Shown in pieces: positions 9,301 to 17,400 of a stretch of 57,101 nt of DNA (position 1 is the stretch's first letter; the number at the start of each line of letters is the position of its first letter). Below the pieces are notes generated by a model, which ran no database searches, was not told the DNA's origin, and saw only the letters and a list, made by a program, of their open reading frames with translations. The position numbers and the translations under genes are program-made. Origin of the DNA: Bacteroidales bacterium (GTDB lineage Bacteria > Bacteroidota > Bacteroidia > Bacteroidales > JAADJA01); the NCBI GenBank assembly GCA_021740645.1, contig JAIOZL010000031.1, forward strand, positions 1-57,101. Reading direction: 5' to 3'.

Positions 9301-11703
9301 CTATTCATATTTTAAAGAATCCACCGGATTTGTATTTGAAGCTTTAATAGCCTGAGCCAGAATAGTTATATTGGCAACTAAAAACGCCAATAATCCGCTT
9401 ATAATAAATATACCAGGGGTAATTTTGGTATGAAATGCAAAGTTACCAAGCCATCTATCCATAGCAAAATATGCGATGGGAGAAGTGAGTATTATTGCCA
9501 ATACCACCCACTTCGAAAAGTCTTTAGTTAGTACCATAAGTATCTCTGATGTTGTGGAACCTAATACTTTACGGACACCAATCTCCTTTGTGCGTTGTTG
9601 AGTGGAATAGGAGGCAAGTCCCAATAATCCCAGGACGGCAATAAATAATGCAAGCAAACTGAAGTAAATAAATAGTTGCCCCATATTCACTTCCTTTTTG
9701 TACATCTCATCGTATTTCGACTGCTGCATAAAGTATTCAAAAGGAAAACCAGGGAAAAGTGCTTCCCACTTCGATGAAATAAGTTGAATTGTTTCCAGTT
9801 GTTTTTCCGGTTTTATTTTTAATGAAAGATACCTTATCATGGATGGATCATTCATTATGATCAAAGGTTTAACCTCCTGATGAAGAGAAGCAAAAATAAA
9901 GTTCTCAATCACACCCACAATTCTAAGGGGGGTACTTTCCTTCTCGCTGGCCCCCGGGATATAAATATGTTTGCCAACCGGCTCTTCCCATCCAAGTTGG
10001 TCAGCATAAGCCTGGTTAATTACCACAGCATTCGAATCTGCAATACTGTTTTCAAAGAAGTTCCGCCCACTACTGAATTTGCCATTAAACAAATTCAGGT
10101 AGTTCGCATCGGCCTGAAGATTTAAGGTTAAAACCATGTCATCTAAACCTTTTCCTTCAGGATAAAAACCTCTTCTTTGCTGAAAATTTCCTAAATATGA
10201 GGAAGCCCCGGTAAGATTATAAACCCCCGGAATATTTGCCAGTTCAGCTTTCAGTGTGGAATAATTTTCCAGCATTTTGCTATCGCGTAAGCTAATGACC
10301 ACAATATCATTTTGATCAATCCCTAAATCTTTTTTATTGATATAATTTAATTGCTGATAGATCAGTAAGGTTCCGGAGATTAAAAAAACAGAGATCATAA
10401 ATTGGATAACCACCATAAAATTTCTGAATCCCGACTTTTTTATACCGCCAAACATACGTTTATTTAATGCGTTTATGGGCTTAAACCCCGATAGGTATAA
10501 ACTTGGATAGGTTCCCGAAAGAAGCCCTATAAAAGCTACTCCGAAAAGAATGAGTAATAAATAATCCCATCGTAATAATTGAGGAATAGTAAAATCATTA
10601 CCCGATAATTTATTAAAAACCGGCAGTACAAGGTCGAGAAGAATCAATGAAATCAAAAGGCTGATAAAGACAGAGGTCAGAGATTCCAGAATAAACTGAC
10701 GGAATAGCATGTTTTTATTCGCGCCAAAAACTTTACGAAGTCCTACTTCCAATGATCTTTGAGATGAACGGGCTGTGGATAGGTTAATGAAATTTATCGA
10801 GGCAATCAACAGGATAAGAAGAGCTGCTCCGGCGAATATATATACCAGGGCTAAGTCACCTGAAGTTTTCATTTCATGCAATATGTCGGACTTTAAATAA
10901 ATGTCGGTTATAGGTTGAAGAAAAACTTCATATTTGCCATTGTATTCAGCTAAACCTTCCCCCATATATTTATCTACTATCCCAGCTATCTTTTCTACAA
11001 GCAAATGTTCATCTGTACCCTTATTTACTTTAATATAGTTGAGTGTGGTATAGGCGAAATAGGATTGAAGTAAATTTTTAAATCGCTCATTTTGGTATAG
11101 GGTGGAAAAGGATACTAGGATATCAAAATTCAAGTGTGATTTGGCATTGTTTTTCTTAAAAACCCCTGTAATTGTATAATTCTCTTTATTGTTCCACTTA
11201 ATTAATTTCCCAATAGGGTTTCCATCTCCAAAAAACTTGAAAGCCATTTCTTCTGAAATTACTAAAGACCCTGGCTCAATAAGAATACGTGAAGGTTTAC
11301 CAATAAGGAGATCATAATTAAAAAGACTGAAGAAATTCGAATCTGCAAAAAGGATGTTTTCTTCGTAAAAATTTTTTTCACCCGAGGACAACAAGGTCAT
11401 TCTTCCTTCCCTTAACCTGGTGTGGCCGATTACTTCTGGAAGTTCGTTTTCCAGCGTTTGGGCAAATGGGCCACCAGTAACAGCTGCCTGAAACTGGTTA
11501 TCACCCATCCTGGAATTTACTGCAAGCCGGTAAATATCACCTGAATCTTTAAAATGTTTATCGTAGCTTAATTCTGTATGTACATTTAGAAAAATTAAAA
11601 AGCTACAAACTAAACCAATGGATAACCCGGTAATATTAATAACTGAAAACCATCGGTTCTTAAGAAGTTGCTTTATTGCACTGATAAAATAATTTCGTAA
11701 CAT
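9301..11703 (-). CDS. MacB/FtsX-type ABC transporter permease (second of three)
   Basis: An 800-residue paralogue of its neighbours with the same plan of two MacB periplasmic domains and two FtsX blocks. The coupling segments SLEVGLRKVFGA and TKEIGVRKVLGS and the C-terminal NPVDSLKYE are all present, so it looks intact. It lies 9 nt upstream of one permease gene and 12 nt downstream of the other. Three permeases on one mRNA with a single ATPase suggest either alternative homo- or heterodimers or successive duplication. The proteins have diverged well beyond recent copies. Confidence 0.92.
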   Translation of the reverse strand: MLRNYFISAIKQLLKNRWFSVINITGLSIGLVCSFLIFLNVHTELSYDKHFKDSGDIYRLAVNSRMGDNQFQAAVTGGPFAQTLENELPEVIGHTRLREGRMTLLSSGEKNFYEENILFADSNFFSLFNYDLLIGKPSRILIEPGSLVISEEMAFKFFGDGNPIGKLIKWNNKENYTITGVFKKNNAKSHLNFDILVSFSTLYQNERFKNLLQSYFAYTTLNYIKVNKGTDEHLLVEKIAGIVDKYMGEGLAEYNGKYEVFLQPITDIYLKSDILHEMKTSGDLALVYIFAGAALLILLIASINFINLSTARSSQRSLEVGLRKVFGANKNMLFRQFILESLTSVFISLLISLILLDLVLPVFNKLSGNDFTIPQLLRWDYLLLILFGVAFIGLLSGTYPSLYLSGFKPINALNKRMFGGIKKSGFRNFMVVIQFMISVFLISGTLLIYQQLNYINKKDLGIDQNDIVVISLRDSKMLENYSTLKAELANIPGVYNLTGASSYLGNFQQRRGFYPEGKGLDDMVLTLNLQADANYLNLFNGKFSSGRNFFENSIADSNAVVINQAYADQLGWEEPVGKHIYIPGASEKESTPLRIVGVIENFIFASLHQEVKPLIIMNDPSMIRYLSLKIKPEKQLETIQLISSKWEALFPGFPFEYFMQQSKYDEMYKKEVNMGQLFIYFSLLALFIAVLGLLGLASYSTQQRTKEIGVRKVLGSTTSEILMVLTKDFSKWVVLAIILTSPIAYFAMDRWLGNFAFHTKITPGIFIISGLLAFLVANITILAQAIKASNTNPVDSLKYE

Positions 11704-11715
11704 TATACAGTGGTT

Positions 11716-14097
11716 TTATTCGTATTTAAGTGATTCGACTGGTTTTGCTCTTGAAGCGGCGAGTGTTTGAAATAAAATTGCAATCGCTGAAATCAGAAAT
11801 GTGATTACTAATGTCTCAGCAAAAATTCTAAATCCAATATGAACCCTGAATGCAAATCCTTGCAGCCACTCATTCATTAACATCCATCCCAAAGGAAAGG
11901 ATATGAAGGTTGAAATTATCACCAGCACCAAATAGTTTTTCGAGAGTGTATTTACCACACTTAAATTGGAAGCTCCAAGTACTTTTCTGATCCCGATTTC
12001 TTTCGTTCTTTGTTGAACGATAAAAGCGACAAGGCCAAATAAGCCTAAAGCTGCGATTAGAATGGCCAGGATAGTAAAAACACTAAACAAGCTGATAAAT
12101 TTTTGTTCTGTTTGGTAGATGGAATTAAATTGCCTGTCGAGGAGTGTATAATCGAATCTTTCTGAAGGATCGGAAGCACTAATTATATTTTCTACTTCCT
12201 TCAATGTAGTTATTTCAGCTCCCTTATGCATCCGGATAGTCAGGCAGTTGTAATTTAACTTATTATTGGCTTTTATAGTGATGATCAACGGTGCCACTTT
12301 TTCATGTAAAGGGGCAAAATGAAAGTCGTTGATTACCCCAATAATCTTGTGTTCACCATCCCTTCTAATAACTTTGCCAATTGCGTCATTCCAGCCAAGA
12401 CTATTGGCAAGGCTTTGATTGACAATATACTTGTCTTCATCTGGAATACTACCATTAAAGAAATTTCTCCCTTTGTTAATTCCAATTTCCATCGTAGATA
12501 AGTAATCAGCATCCACCTCTAGCAACTTGTAAATTTTCAACTGCTTTTCACCTTCGGGGAAATAGCCATTGCTGGTAAAGTCGTAACCTGGAAAATCAGA
12601 GGAAGCGCTTACTTTCGAAACTCCTGCCAAGTTCAAAATTTCTTGCTTAAGGCTGAGGGCGTCATCCTGAAGTTTTGGGCTGTTAAGATGAACAGTTACC
12701 AGGTTTTCCGGGTTATAACCTAAATCCTTTGATCGCATATATTTCAGTTGTGAAGCAATCACAAGGGTAGATATTATCAAACCAGATGTAATTACAAATT
12801 GAACCAAAACAAGTCCGTTGCGAAAATAATACCTGCTTTTAATTCCTCCGGCTGAGCCTTTTATCACAGTTTGAGGTTGAAACATTGATAGATAAAATGC
12901 AGGATAACTACCTGCTCCTACACCCACAATTAACCATAAAACAATTAGCAAAGGAAACATTCGCAATAAACTTTCAAAGCTTAAACTAAAACCTGATTGC
13001 AAAAAGCGATTAAACAGCGGTAAGGTCAGTTCTATAATTAATAAAGAAACAACTATGGCAACAAATGAAATTAACAAAGATTCACCTAAAAACTGGCGAA
13101 TTAGATGAGCACGACCAGCTCCTACAACCTTTTTTAGTCCTACTTCACGAGACCGTTTCATGGCTATGGCTGTGGACAAATTGGTGAAATTGATGATGGC
13201 AATCAATAGAATGAAAACGGCCACTAAACTAAAAAAGTAGATAATGCCTTTGTCCCCGGCTCCTGAATCGTTCAGGTTTTCAGAACCCAGGTGCATATCT
13301 TCAATGTTTTGTAATTCCCCACCGAGGCTTACTTCAGCTTGACTTAATTTTTCATTGATATACTTGTCGAATAAGCCTGTTAGTTTAGTTTCTACAATTT
13401 CTTTGTGGGAGGCATCAATTAGTCTAAAAAAAGTTTGGAAAGTTATCCCACCATCCCAGGCCCACGTAATATCCGGAAATGATTTTAGGCTATTTAGTGA
13501 AGCCAATGCTTGAAATTCCAGGCTTGAATTTGGAGGGAGGGGAGCCACAATTCCTGTTACCACATATGTATAAGCCCGGCTTCCGGAAATTTGAATAGTT
13601 TTTCCAATTGGATCCTCATCCTGAAAGAGTTTCCCTGCAAATTCTTCTGATAGAACAATACTATTAGGATTTAACAAGACCTTATTAGGATTCCCCCGGA
13701 GAAGTTCAAATGAAAAGAACTCAAAAAATTCCGCATCAGCATAATGAATTTCCCCGTGAAGAAACTTAACATCTGCAGTAGAGAAATCTACTTCCATTGG
13801 ATAACTGTACCGAACCATACTCTCAATTTCAGGAATTTCTGCAAGAGCTGCTGGCCCAACAGGGCCATACATGCCTGAAAAGGTCATTTTCTGTCCTGCA
13901 TTGTTAAACACCTCCACGCCCCGAAACATTTTCTCTTTTCCTTTATGGAAGTTATCAAAACTCAATTCATTCCAAACGAAAAAAAGAATTAATAGGGTAC
14001 TTGCCATACCAATTGAAAGCCCTAAAATATTGATAATGGTATGCCCGATTTGTTTTTTTAAAATCCGGAAGGCAAGTATCAGGTTAGTCCAAAACAT
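11716..14097 (-). CDS. MacB/FtsX-type ABC transporter permease (first of three)
   Basis: A 793-residue permease, the most promoter-proximal of the three. The N-terminus has the family pattern with TM1 ending before WNELSFDNFHKG. The coupling segments SREVGLKKVVGA and TKEIGIRKVLGA are intact. The C-terminus ends KPVESLKYE. It starts 6 nt after the stop of the small protein at 14104-14373. As with the other members it needs a separate ATPase. Known families with this fold include MacB (macrolide and enterotoxin export) and LolCE (lipoprotein release). The duplicated form here is typical of Bacteroidota and largely uncharacterised. Confidence 0.92.
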   Translation of the reverse strand: MFWTNLILAFRILKKQIGHTIINILGLSIGMASTLLILFFVWNELSFDNFHKGKEKMFRGVEVFNNAGQKMTFSGMYGPVGPAALAEIPEIESMVRYSYPMEVDFSTADVKFLHGEIHYADAEFFEFFSFELLRGNPNKVLLNPNSIVLSEEFAGKLFQDEDPIGKTIQISGSRAYTYVVTGIVAPLPPNSSLEFQALASLNSLKSFPDITWAWDGGITFQTFFRLIDASHKEIVETKLTGLFDKYINEKLSQAEVSLGGELQNIEDMHLGSENLNDSGAGDKGIIYFFSLVAVFILLIAIINFTNLSTAIAMKRSREVGLKKVVGAGRAHLIRQFLGESLLISFVAIVVSLLIIELTLPLFNRFLQSGFSLSFESLLRMFPLLIVLWLIVGVGAGSYPAFYLSMFQPQTVIKGSAGGIKSRYYFRNGLVLVQFVITSGLIISTLVIASQLKYMRSKDLGYNPENLVTVHLNSPKLQDDALSLKQEILNLAGVSKVSASSDFPGYDFTSNGYFPEGEKQLKIYKLLEVDADYLSTMEIGINKGRNFFNGSIPDEDKYIVNQSLANSLGWNDAIGKVIRRDGEHKIIGVINDFHFAPLHEKVAPLIITIKANNKLNYNCLTIRMHKGAEITTLKEVENIISASDPSERFDYTLLDRQFNSIYQTEQKFISLFSVFTILAILIAALGLFGLVAFIVQQRTKEIGIRKVLGASNLSVVNTLSKNYLVLVIISTFISFPLGWMLMNEWLQGFAFRVHIGFRIFAETLVITFLISAIAILFQTLAASRAKPVESLKYE

Positions 14098-14103
14098 ACT
14101 GCA

Positions 14104-14373
14104 CTAGTTTACCGTATCCTGCTTTTTTCTAAACATTAAAGGGATACTTCCATTATCGGGTGCCCCTATTTCTATCAGATCCCATGCTTTTTCCTTTTCC
14201 TCAATGTAATGTTTGAGTACGGTAACTTTATCTTTTGGTGGAACTTCGTGTTTTTCCCAACTTAAAAGTTCAACCTTATAGTGCATGGTTCTTTTCTTTC
14301 CATTAATGCTTACTTCAATTTCAACGTTTTGCTCTGGTTCCAGGTCAGGTATTAATATAACTACTTCTCTCAT
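14104..14373 (-). CDS. Small conserved-looking cytosolic protein in the efflux operon
   Basis: An 89-residue protein that I do not recognise. There is no signal peptide or membrane segment. The sequence alternates hydrophobic and charged residues as in a small beta-sheet protein (REVVILIPDLEP, then VEIEVSINGKKRTMHYKVELL), followed by a helix rich in Lys and Glu. It sits 6 nt before the first permease and 77 nt after the NTF2-like gene, so it is very likely co-transcribed with the transporter. Its tight linkage and good codon use support a real gene. Confidence 0.65.
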   Translation of the reverse strand: MREVVILIPDLEPEQNVEIEVSINGKKRTMHYKVELLSWEKHEVPPKDKVTVLKHYIEEKEKAWDLIEIGAPDNGSIPLMFRKKQDTVN

Positions 14374-14450
14374 GGCTATTTAATTTATTGGTTTAAGCTT
14401 ATATAATTCGTTCTTAATAGAAACCGGACTCAAATACATGGCTGGCATCT

Positions 14451-14912
14451 CTAATTCTCCTTCTCCTCGTGCTTATAGTAAATCTTGTTAACTATTTTCC
14501 ATCCTTCTTCAAACTTATATAAGGCCAGGTAATCTGTAAATACCATTTGCCCCCCCTTATAATATTCTAATTTTACCATTGCTGCGTTTCCTGTAACATC
14601 TACAATTGGGAATTTTGCTGTAACTTTTTCCTCCTCAGTTACTGGTGAAGGGTCTTCTTTAAGTTTTGTTTCATGGTATTGGATCCAGCTGTAGATTGGC
14701 CATTTTGTTAAGGAATTATGATTTATGCCAAGCAATTCAAAACCTGGGTGGAAACCGGCTTCTATATCTGCTACAGGGCCTTTATTTTGTAACCCATCAA
14801 TATATGATTTTTGAATTACTTTGATAATAGCCTCTTTTTCTGAGTCTTCACCAGCAAATAATCCAGCTGGGATCAAAAATGCGATAACCAGAATTACTGA
14901 AAGTTTTTTCAT
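14451..14912 (-). CDS. Secreted lumazine-binding/NTF2-like protein
   Basis: A 153-residue protein with a signal peptide (1-20, ending LFAG). The mature part matches the Lumazine_bd_2 branch of the NTF2 fold: EKEAIIKVIQKSYIDGLQNKG, then FHPGFELLG, the WIQYHE helix, and the end strands DYLALYKFEEGWKIVNKIYY. The name is historical and no flavin binding is implied. It lies between the ATPase gene (3-nt gap) and the small protein, inside the transporter operon. A periplasmic partner of the efflux complex is a reasonable but unproven reading. Confidence 0.85.
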   Translation of the reverse strand: MKKLSVILVIAFLIPAGLFAGEDSEKEAIIKVIQKSYIDGLQNKGPVADIEAGFHPGFELLGINHNSLTKWPIYSWIQYHETKLKEDPSPVTEEEKVTAKFPIVDVTGNAAMVKLEYYKGGQMVFTDYLALYKFEEGWKIVNKIYYKHEEKEN

Positions 14913-14915
14913 GGT

Positions 14916-15614
14916 TTAAATTTTTACGGTGTTTACACGTCCTTTTATATTTTCATTGATAATTTGTCCGTCGAATAACCGCACCACACGTTGTGCATAC
15001 TCGGCATCACGCTGTGAGTGTGTTACAATAATCAGGGTGGTTCCTCCCTGGTTCAGCTCTTCCAGCATATTCATTACTTCCTCTCCATGAGCTGAATCAA
15101 GATTACCTGTAGGTTCATCCGCAAGAATAAGTTTTGGTTTAGCTACTACTGCTCTAGCCACAGCTACACGCTGTTGTTGACCTCCGGAAAGTTGTAAGGG
15201 AAAATGTTTTTTTCGGTGGCTGATCTTCATGTATTCTAAAACTTCTTCTACCCTCTGTTTTCTTTCAGAGCCTTTCATCCCCAGATAGATTAAGGGAAGT
15301 TCAACGTTTTCGAAAACGTTTAATTCGTCTATCAGGTTAAAGTTTTGAAATACAAAACCTATGTTTTCTTTCCGTAACCTGGCGCGTTGTTTTTCAGAAA
15401 AACTTGAAACTTCCTTATCAAGGAAGAAATATTGTCCGCCTGATGGATTATCCAATAATCCTAAAATGTTGAGTAAAGTGGATTTTCCACATCCTGATGG
15501 ACCCATTACGGCAACGAATTCGCCTTTTTTTATTTCAAATGAAACGGCATTAAGGGCAGTTGTCTCCACTTCGTCGGTGCGAAATACTTTCGTTAAATTT
15601 TCTGTTCTGATCAT
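14916..15614 (-). CDS. ABC transporter ATP-binding protein (MacB/LolD type)
   Basis: A 232-residue ATPase with all motor motifs: Walker A GPSGCGKST near residue 40, Q-loop FQNFNLI, signature LSGGQQQRVAVARA, Walker B LILADEPTGNLDS and the switch His in IVTHSQ. The pattern and size are those of the LolD/MacB/FtsE clade. It is the only ATPase gene of the operon and is expected to power the three permeases downstream, and perhaps the two solitary permeases at 20765-25864. It lies 56 nt after the adaptor gene. Confidence 0.95.
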   Translation of the reverse strand: MIRTENLTKVFRTDEVETTALNAVSFEIKKGEFVAVMGPSGCGKSTLLNILGLLDNPSGGQYFFLDKEVSSFSEKQRARLRKENIGFVFQNFNLIDELNVFENVELPLIYLGMKGSERKQRVEEVLEYMKISHRKKHFPLQLSGGQQQRVAVARAVVAKPKLILADEPTGNLDSAHGEEVMNMLEELNQGGTTLIIVTHSQRDAEYAQRVVRLFDGQIINENIKGRVNTVKI

Positions 15615-15670
15615 GATGTTTGTATTTTGTGTTTTACTTTGTTCTATATCTTTGACTATGGTTTTTGGCT

Positions 15671-16927
15671 CTATCTAAATACTAACTTTTCCTTCGATCC
15701 AAATGAATCATAAGAAGAAATAATGACTTCCTCACCCGGTTCAAGTCCTTCCATTACTTCATAGTAATTGGTATTCTGCCGGCCGATCTTAATTTTACGC
15801 TTGGTAGCAAAATCTCCTGATTGATCCACAATGTAAATCCAGTTGCCCCCGGTTTCCTGGAAAAATCCTCCGCGTTTAACAATCACAGCATCGGATGCGC
15901 TGCTGAAAGATAACCGCAATTGCAGGGTCTGCCCTCTTTTTATTTGTTCAGGTTGTTCGTTGATAAAAAACAGATCGACCTGGAATGAACCATTGGTAAC
16001 ATCGGTATATATTTTTTTAATTTCAAGCAAATAGGTTTCTCCGGCAAAGTCAAATTCAGCCCTCTGTCCGATATAAACTCTCGAAATATATCTTTCGTCA
16101 ATGTTGGCTTTTAATTTAAAACCATCTTGCATATCCAATTGGCCCAGGTGTTCTCCAGCCGTTTTTGTTTCCCCGATTTCTACGCTAAAGGATGACAGTT
16201 GACCATCGGTAGGGGCTTTGATGAAGAGGTTTTCAAGGTTGGCTCTTAACATATCCAGGTTTTCCTGCATCCGCGACATGGTATGATCTATTTGCTGGCT
16301 TCTGGTAGCTGCACTTATGGAATCCAGCTTTTTTAATTCAATAGAAATTCCAAGCTGTTTGAGGGTAAAATCATTTTCACGTTTAGCATCCTCATATTCT
16401 TTCATTGAAATTACTTCTTCTTCAAACAGCTTTTGTTTGCGTTCGAAATCAATTTTTGCCTGGTCAATCTGGTATTCAAATTGAACAATCTCCTGCTGAC
16501 GGTAAAACTTATTTTGTTCTAAACCAATTTTGGTGTTTTGCAGGTTATTTATTGCTTCAAAAATCCGGGTTTCCTGTTCCATCAGGCTGAGTTCCATATT
16601 GGCATTGGAAAGCTTTAAAATGGTATCGCCTTTTTCGAGCATTGCTCCGTCTTCTACATAAACCTTTTCTACAAACCCACCTTGCACGGCATCAATGTAG
16701 ATAGTGTTGCGTGGGAAAACAACCCCGTCCACCGGGATGAACTCCTGGAATTTGTCGGCTAAAACGGTAGCAATTGTGATTTGTGATTTGTCTACATAAA
16801 GTTTACTCCTTTTATCTCTGAAAAAAAGCAAATAAAGGATAAAAAGGACGAATGCGGCAATTGCAGCAATTTTTAATATTTTATTCGTCGTCCATTTTTT
16901 CTTTTCGATAACTTTGTCCATTCCCAT
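15671..16927 (-). CDS. HlyD/MacA-type periplasmic adaptor protein
   Basis: A membrane-fusion protein of 418 residues. It has one N-terminal membrane anchor (about 17-38), a lipoyl-type half motif (VEDGAMLEKGDTILKLSN), a long alpha-helical hairpin rich in Gln, Glu and Lys (about 120-250), then a beta-barrel and a C-terminal domain. An open frame extends upstream to 17077, but the anchor would then be buried. ATG codons at 16927 and 16921 both fit. It would bridge the inner-membrane permeases to an outer-membrane channel. No TolC-type gene is in the window. It is the first gene of the minus-strand operon that runs to 6012. Confidence 0.9.
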   Translation of the reverse strand: MGMDKVIEKKKWTTNKILKIAAIAAFVLFILYLLFFRDKRSKLYVDKSQITIATVLADKFQEFIPVDGVVFPRNTIYIDAVQGGFVEKVYVEDGAMLEKGDTILKLSNANMELSLMEQETRIFEAINNLQNTKIGLEQNKFYRQQEIVQFEYQIDQAKIDFERKQKLFEEEVISMKEYEDAKRENDFTLKQLGISIELKKLDSISAATRSQQIDHTMSRMQENLDMLRANLENLFIKAPTDGQLSSFSVEIGETKTAGEHLGQLDMQDGFKLKANIDERYISRVYIGQRAEFDFAGETYLLEIKKIYTDVTNGSFQVDLFFINEQPEQIKRGQTLQLRLSFSSASDAVIVKRGGFFQETGGNWIYIVDQSGDFATKRKIKIGRQNTNYYEVMEGLEPGEEVIISSYDSFGSKEKLVFR

Positions 16928-16938
16928 AACTAAAAATT

Positions 16939-16968
16939 CAAATTTAATAAGTTGGTAATTTTTACAAA
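16939..16968 (-). promoter_or_regulatory. Candidate promoter of the efflux operon
   Basis: On the minus strand there is TTTG (16968-16965), 18 nt, then TAAATTTG (16946-16939). The -7 match is full; the spacer is slightly short. Transcription would begin close to 16932, only a few bases before the ATG at 16927, which would favour the second ATG at 16921 or a nearly leaderless mRNA. Confidence 0.45.
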
Positions 16969-17341
16969 AGGAAGTATATATCCACCTTTTCTGACTATTC
17001 CGGATTGTTCCAATATTATGCCACCAATCCCAAAAATATGAAAACCAAGGTTTTAATGGATGCATTAGCCTTAACATTTATTAACATTGTACGGCGGCGG
17101 GCAACCTGCGTACACATGCGAACATTCAATCCGGAGAATACGAAAGTGTGTGTGCAATGTGATGATGGAAATTGGGAGGTAATCAGGAAAATGGCATTAG
17201 GCAGATTGCAAAAAAGAAAAAGCAATACGAAAACCTGGCTATTTTAAGTTATCATTATTCTAATCATAAATAACATATTACCATCAGTAAACATTCTATT
17301 ATTTTTACCCATTATGAATTACATTTTCAGTTTAATATTTA

Positions 17342-17372
17342 GTTGTTAATTAATTAACAAAACCTATTTTTG
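17342..17372 (+). promoter_or_regulatory. Promoter of the fused iron-sulfur flavoprotein gene
   Basis: A -33 element GTTG (17342-17345) lies 19 nt before the -7 element TATTTTTG (17365-17372). Transcription would start near 17379, about 22 nt before the ATG at 17401. A perfect palindrome overlaps the -33 element. Confidence 0.65.
17343..17360. promoter_or_regulatory. 18-bp perfect palindrome, operator candidate
   Basis: TTGTTAATTAATTAACAA reads the same on both strands. It covers the -33 element and spacer of the promoter at 17342-17372. The core can be read as TGTTA-N6-TAACA, the 5-6-5 geometry used by Crp-family regulators. AT-rich sequence makes short palindromes common, but 18 bp without a mismatch placed on a promoter is notable. 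Confidence 0.45.
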
Positions 17373-17400
17373 CTCCATCATTTGATAATGTAACAGCCCT

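Larger units (their letters stand above)
16928..17400. other. Divergent intergenic region with two promoters
   Basis: This 473-bp spacer separates the efflux operon from the fused flavoprotein gene. The right end holds a promoter with an 18-bp palindrome (17342-17372). Next to the adaptor gene is a minus-strand promoter candidate (16939-16968). The middle (about 17000-17250) is open in two frames on opposite strands (80 and 69 codons), but neither product looks like a protein and I see no function for it. Confidence 0.6.

Noticed and set aside
15361..15678. Plus-strand frame across the ABC ATPase gene
   Set aside because: It lies wholly opposite Walker A and neighbouring coding sequence; a shadow.
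16928..17077. 50-residue N-terminal extension of the HlyD-like adaptor
   Set aside because: It would put a soluble, Trp-rich segment before the membrane anchor and run over the promoter; the ATG at 16927 or 16921 fits the family.
17005..17247. Two opposite open frames (80 and 69 codons) between the efflux operon and the flavoprotein
   Set aside because: They lie over one another on opposite strands, neither has a promoter or a protein-like composition, and no family is recognisable.
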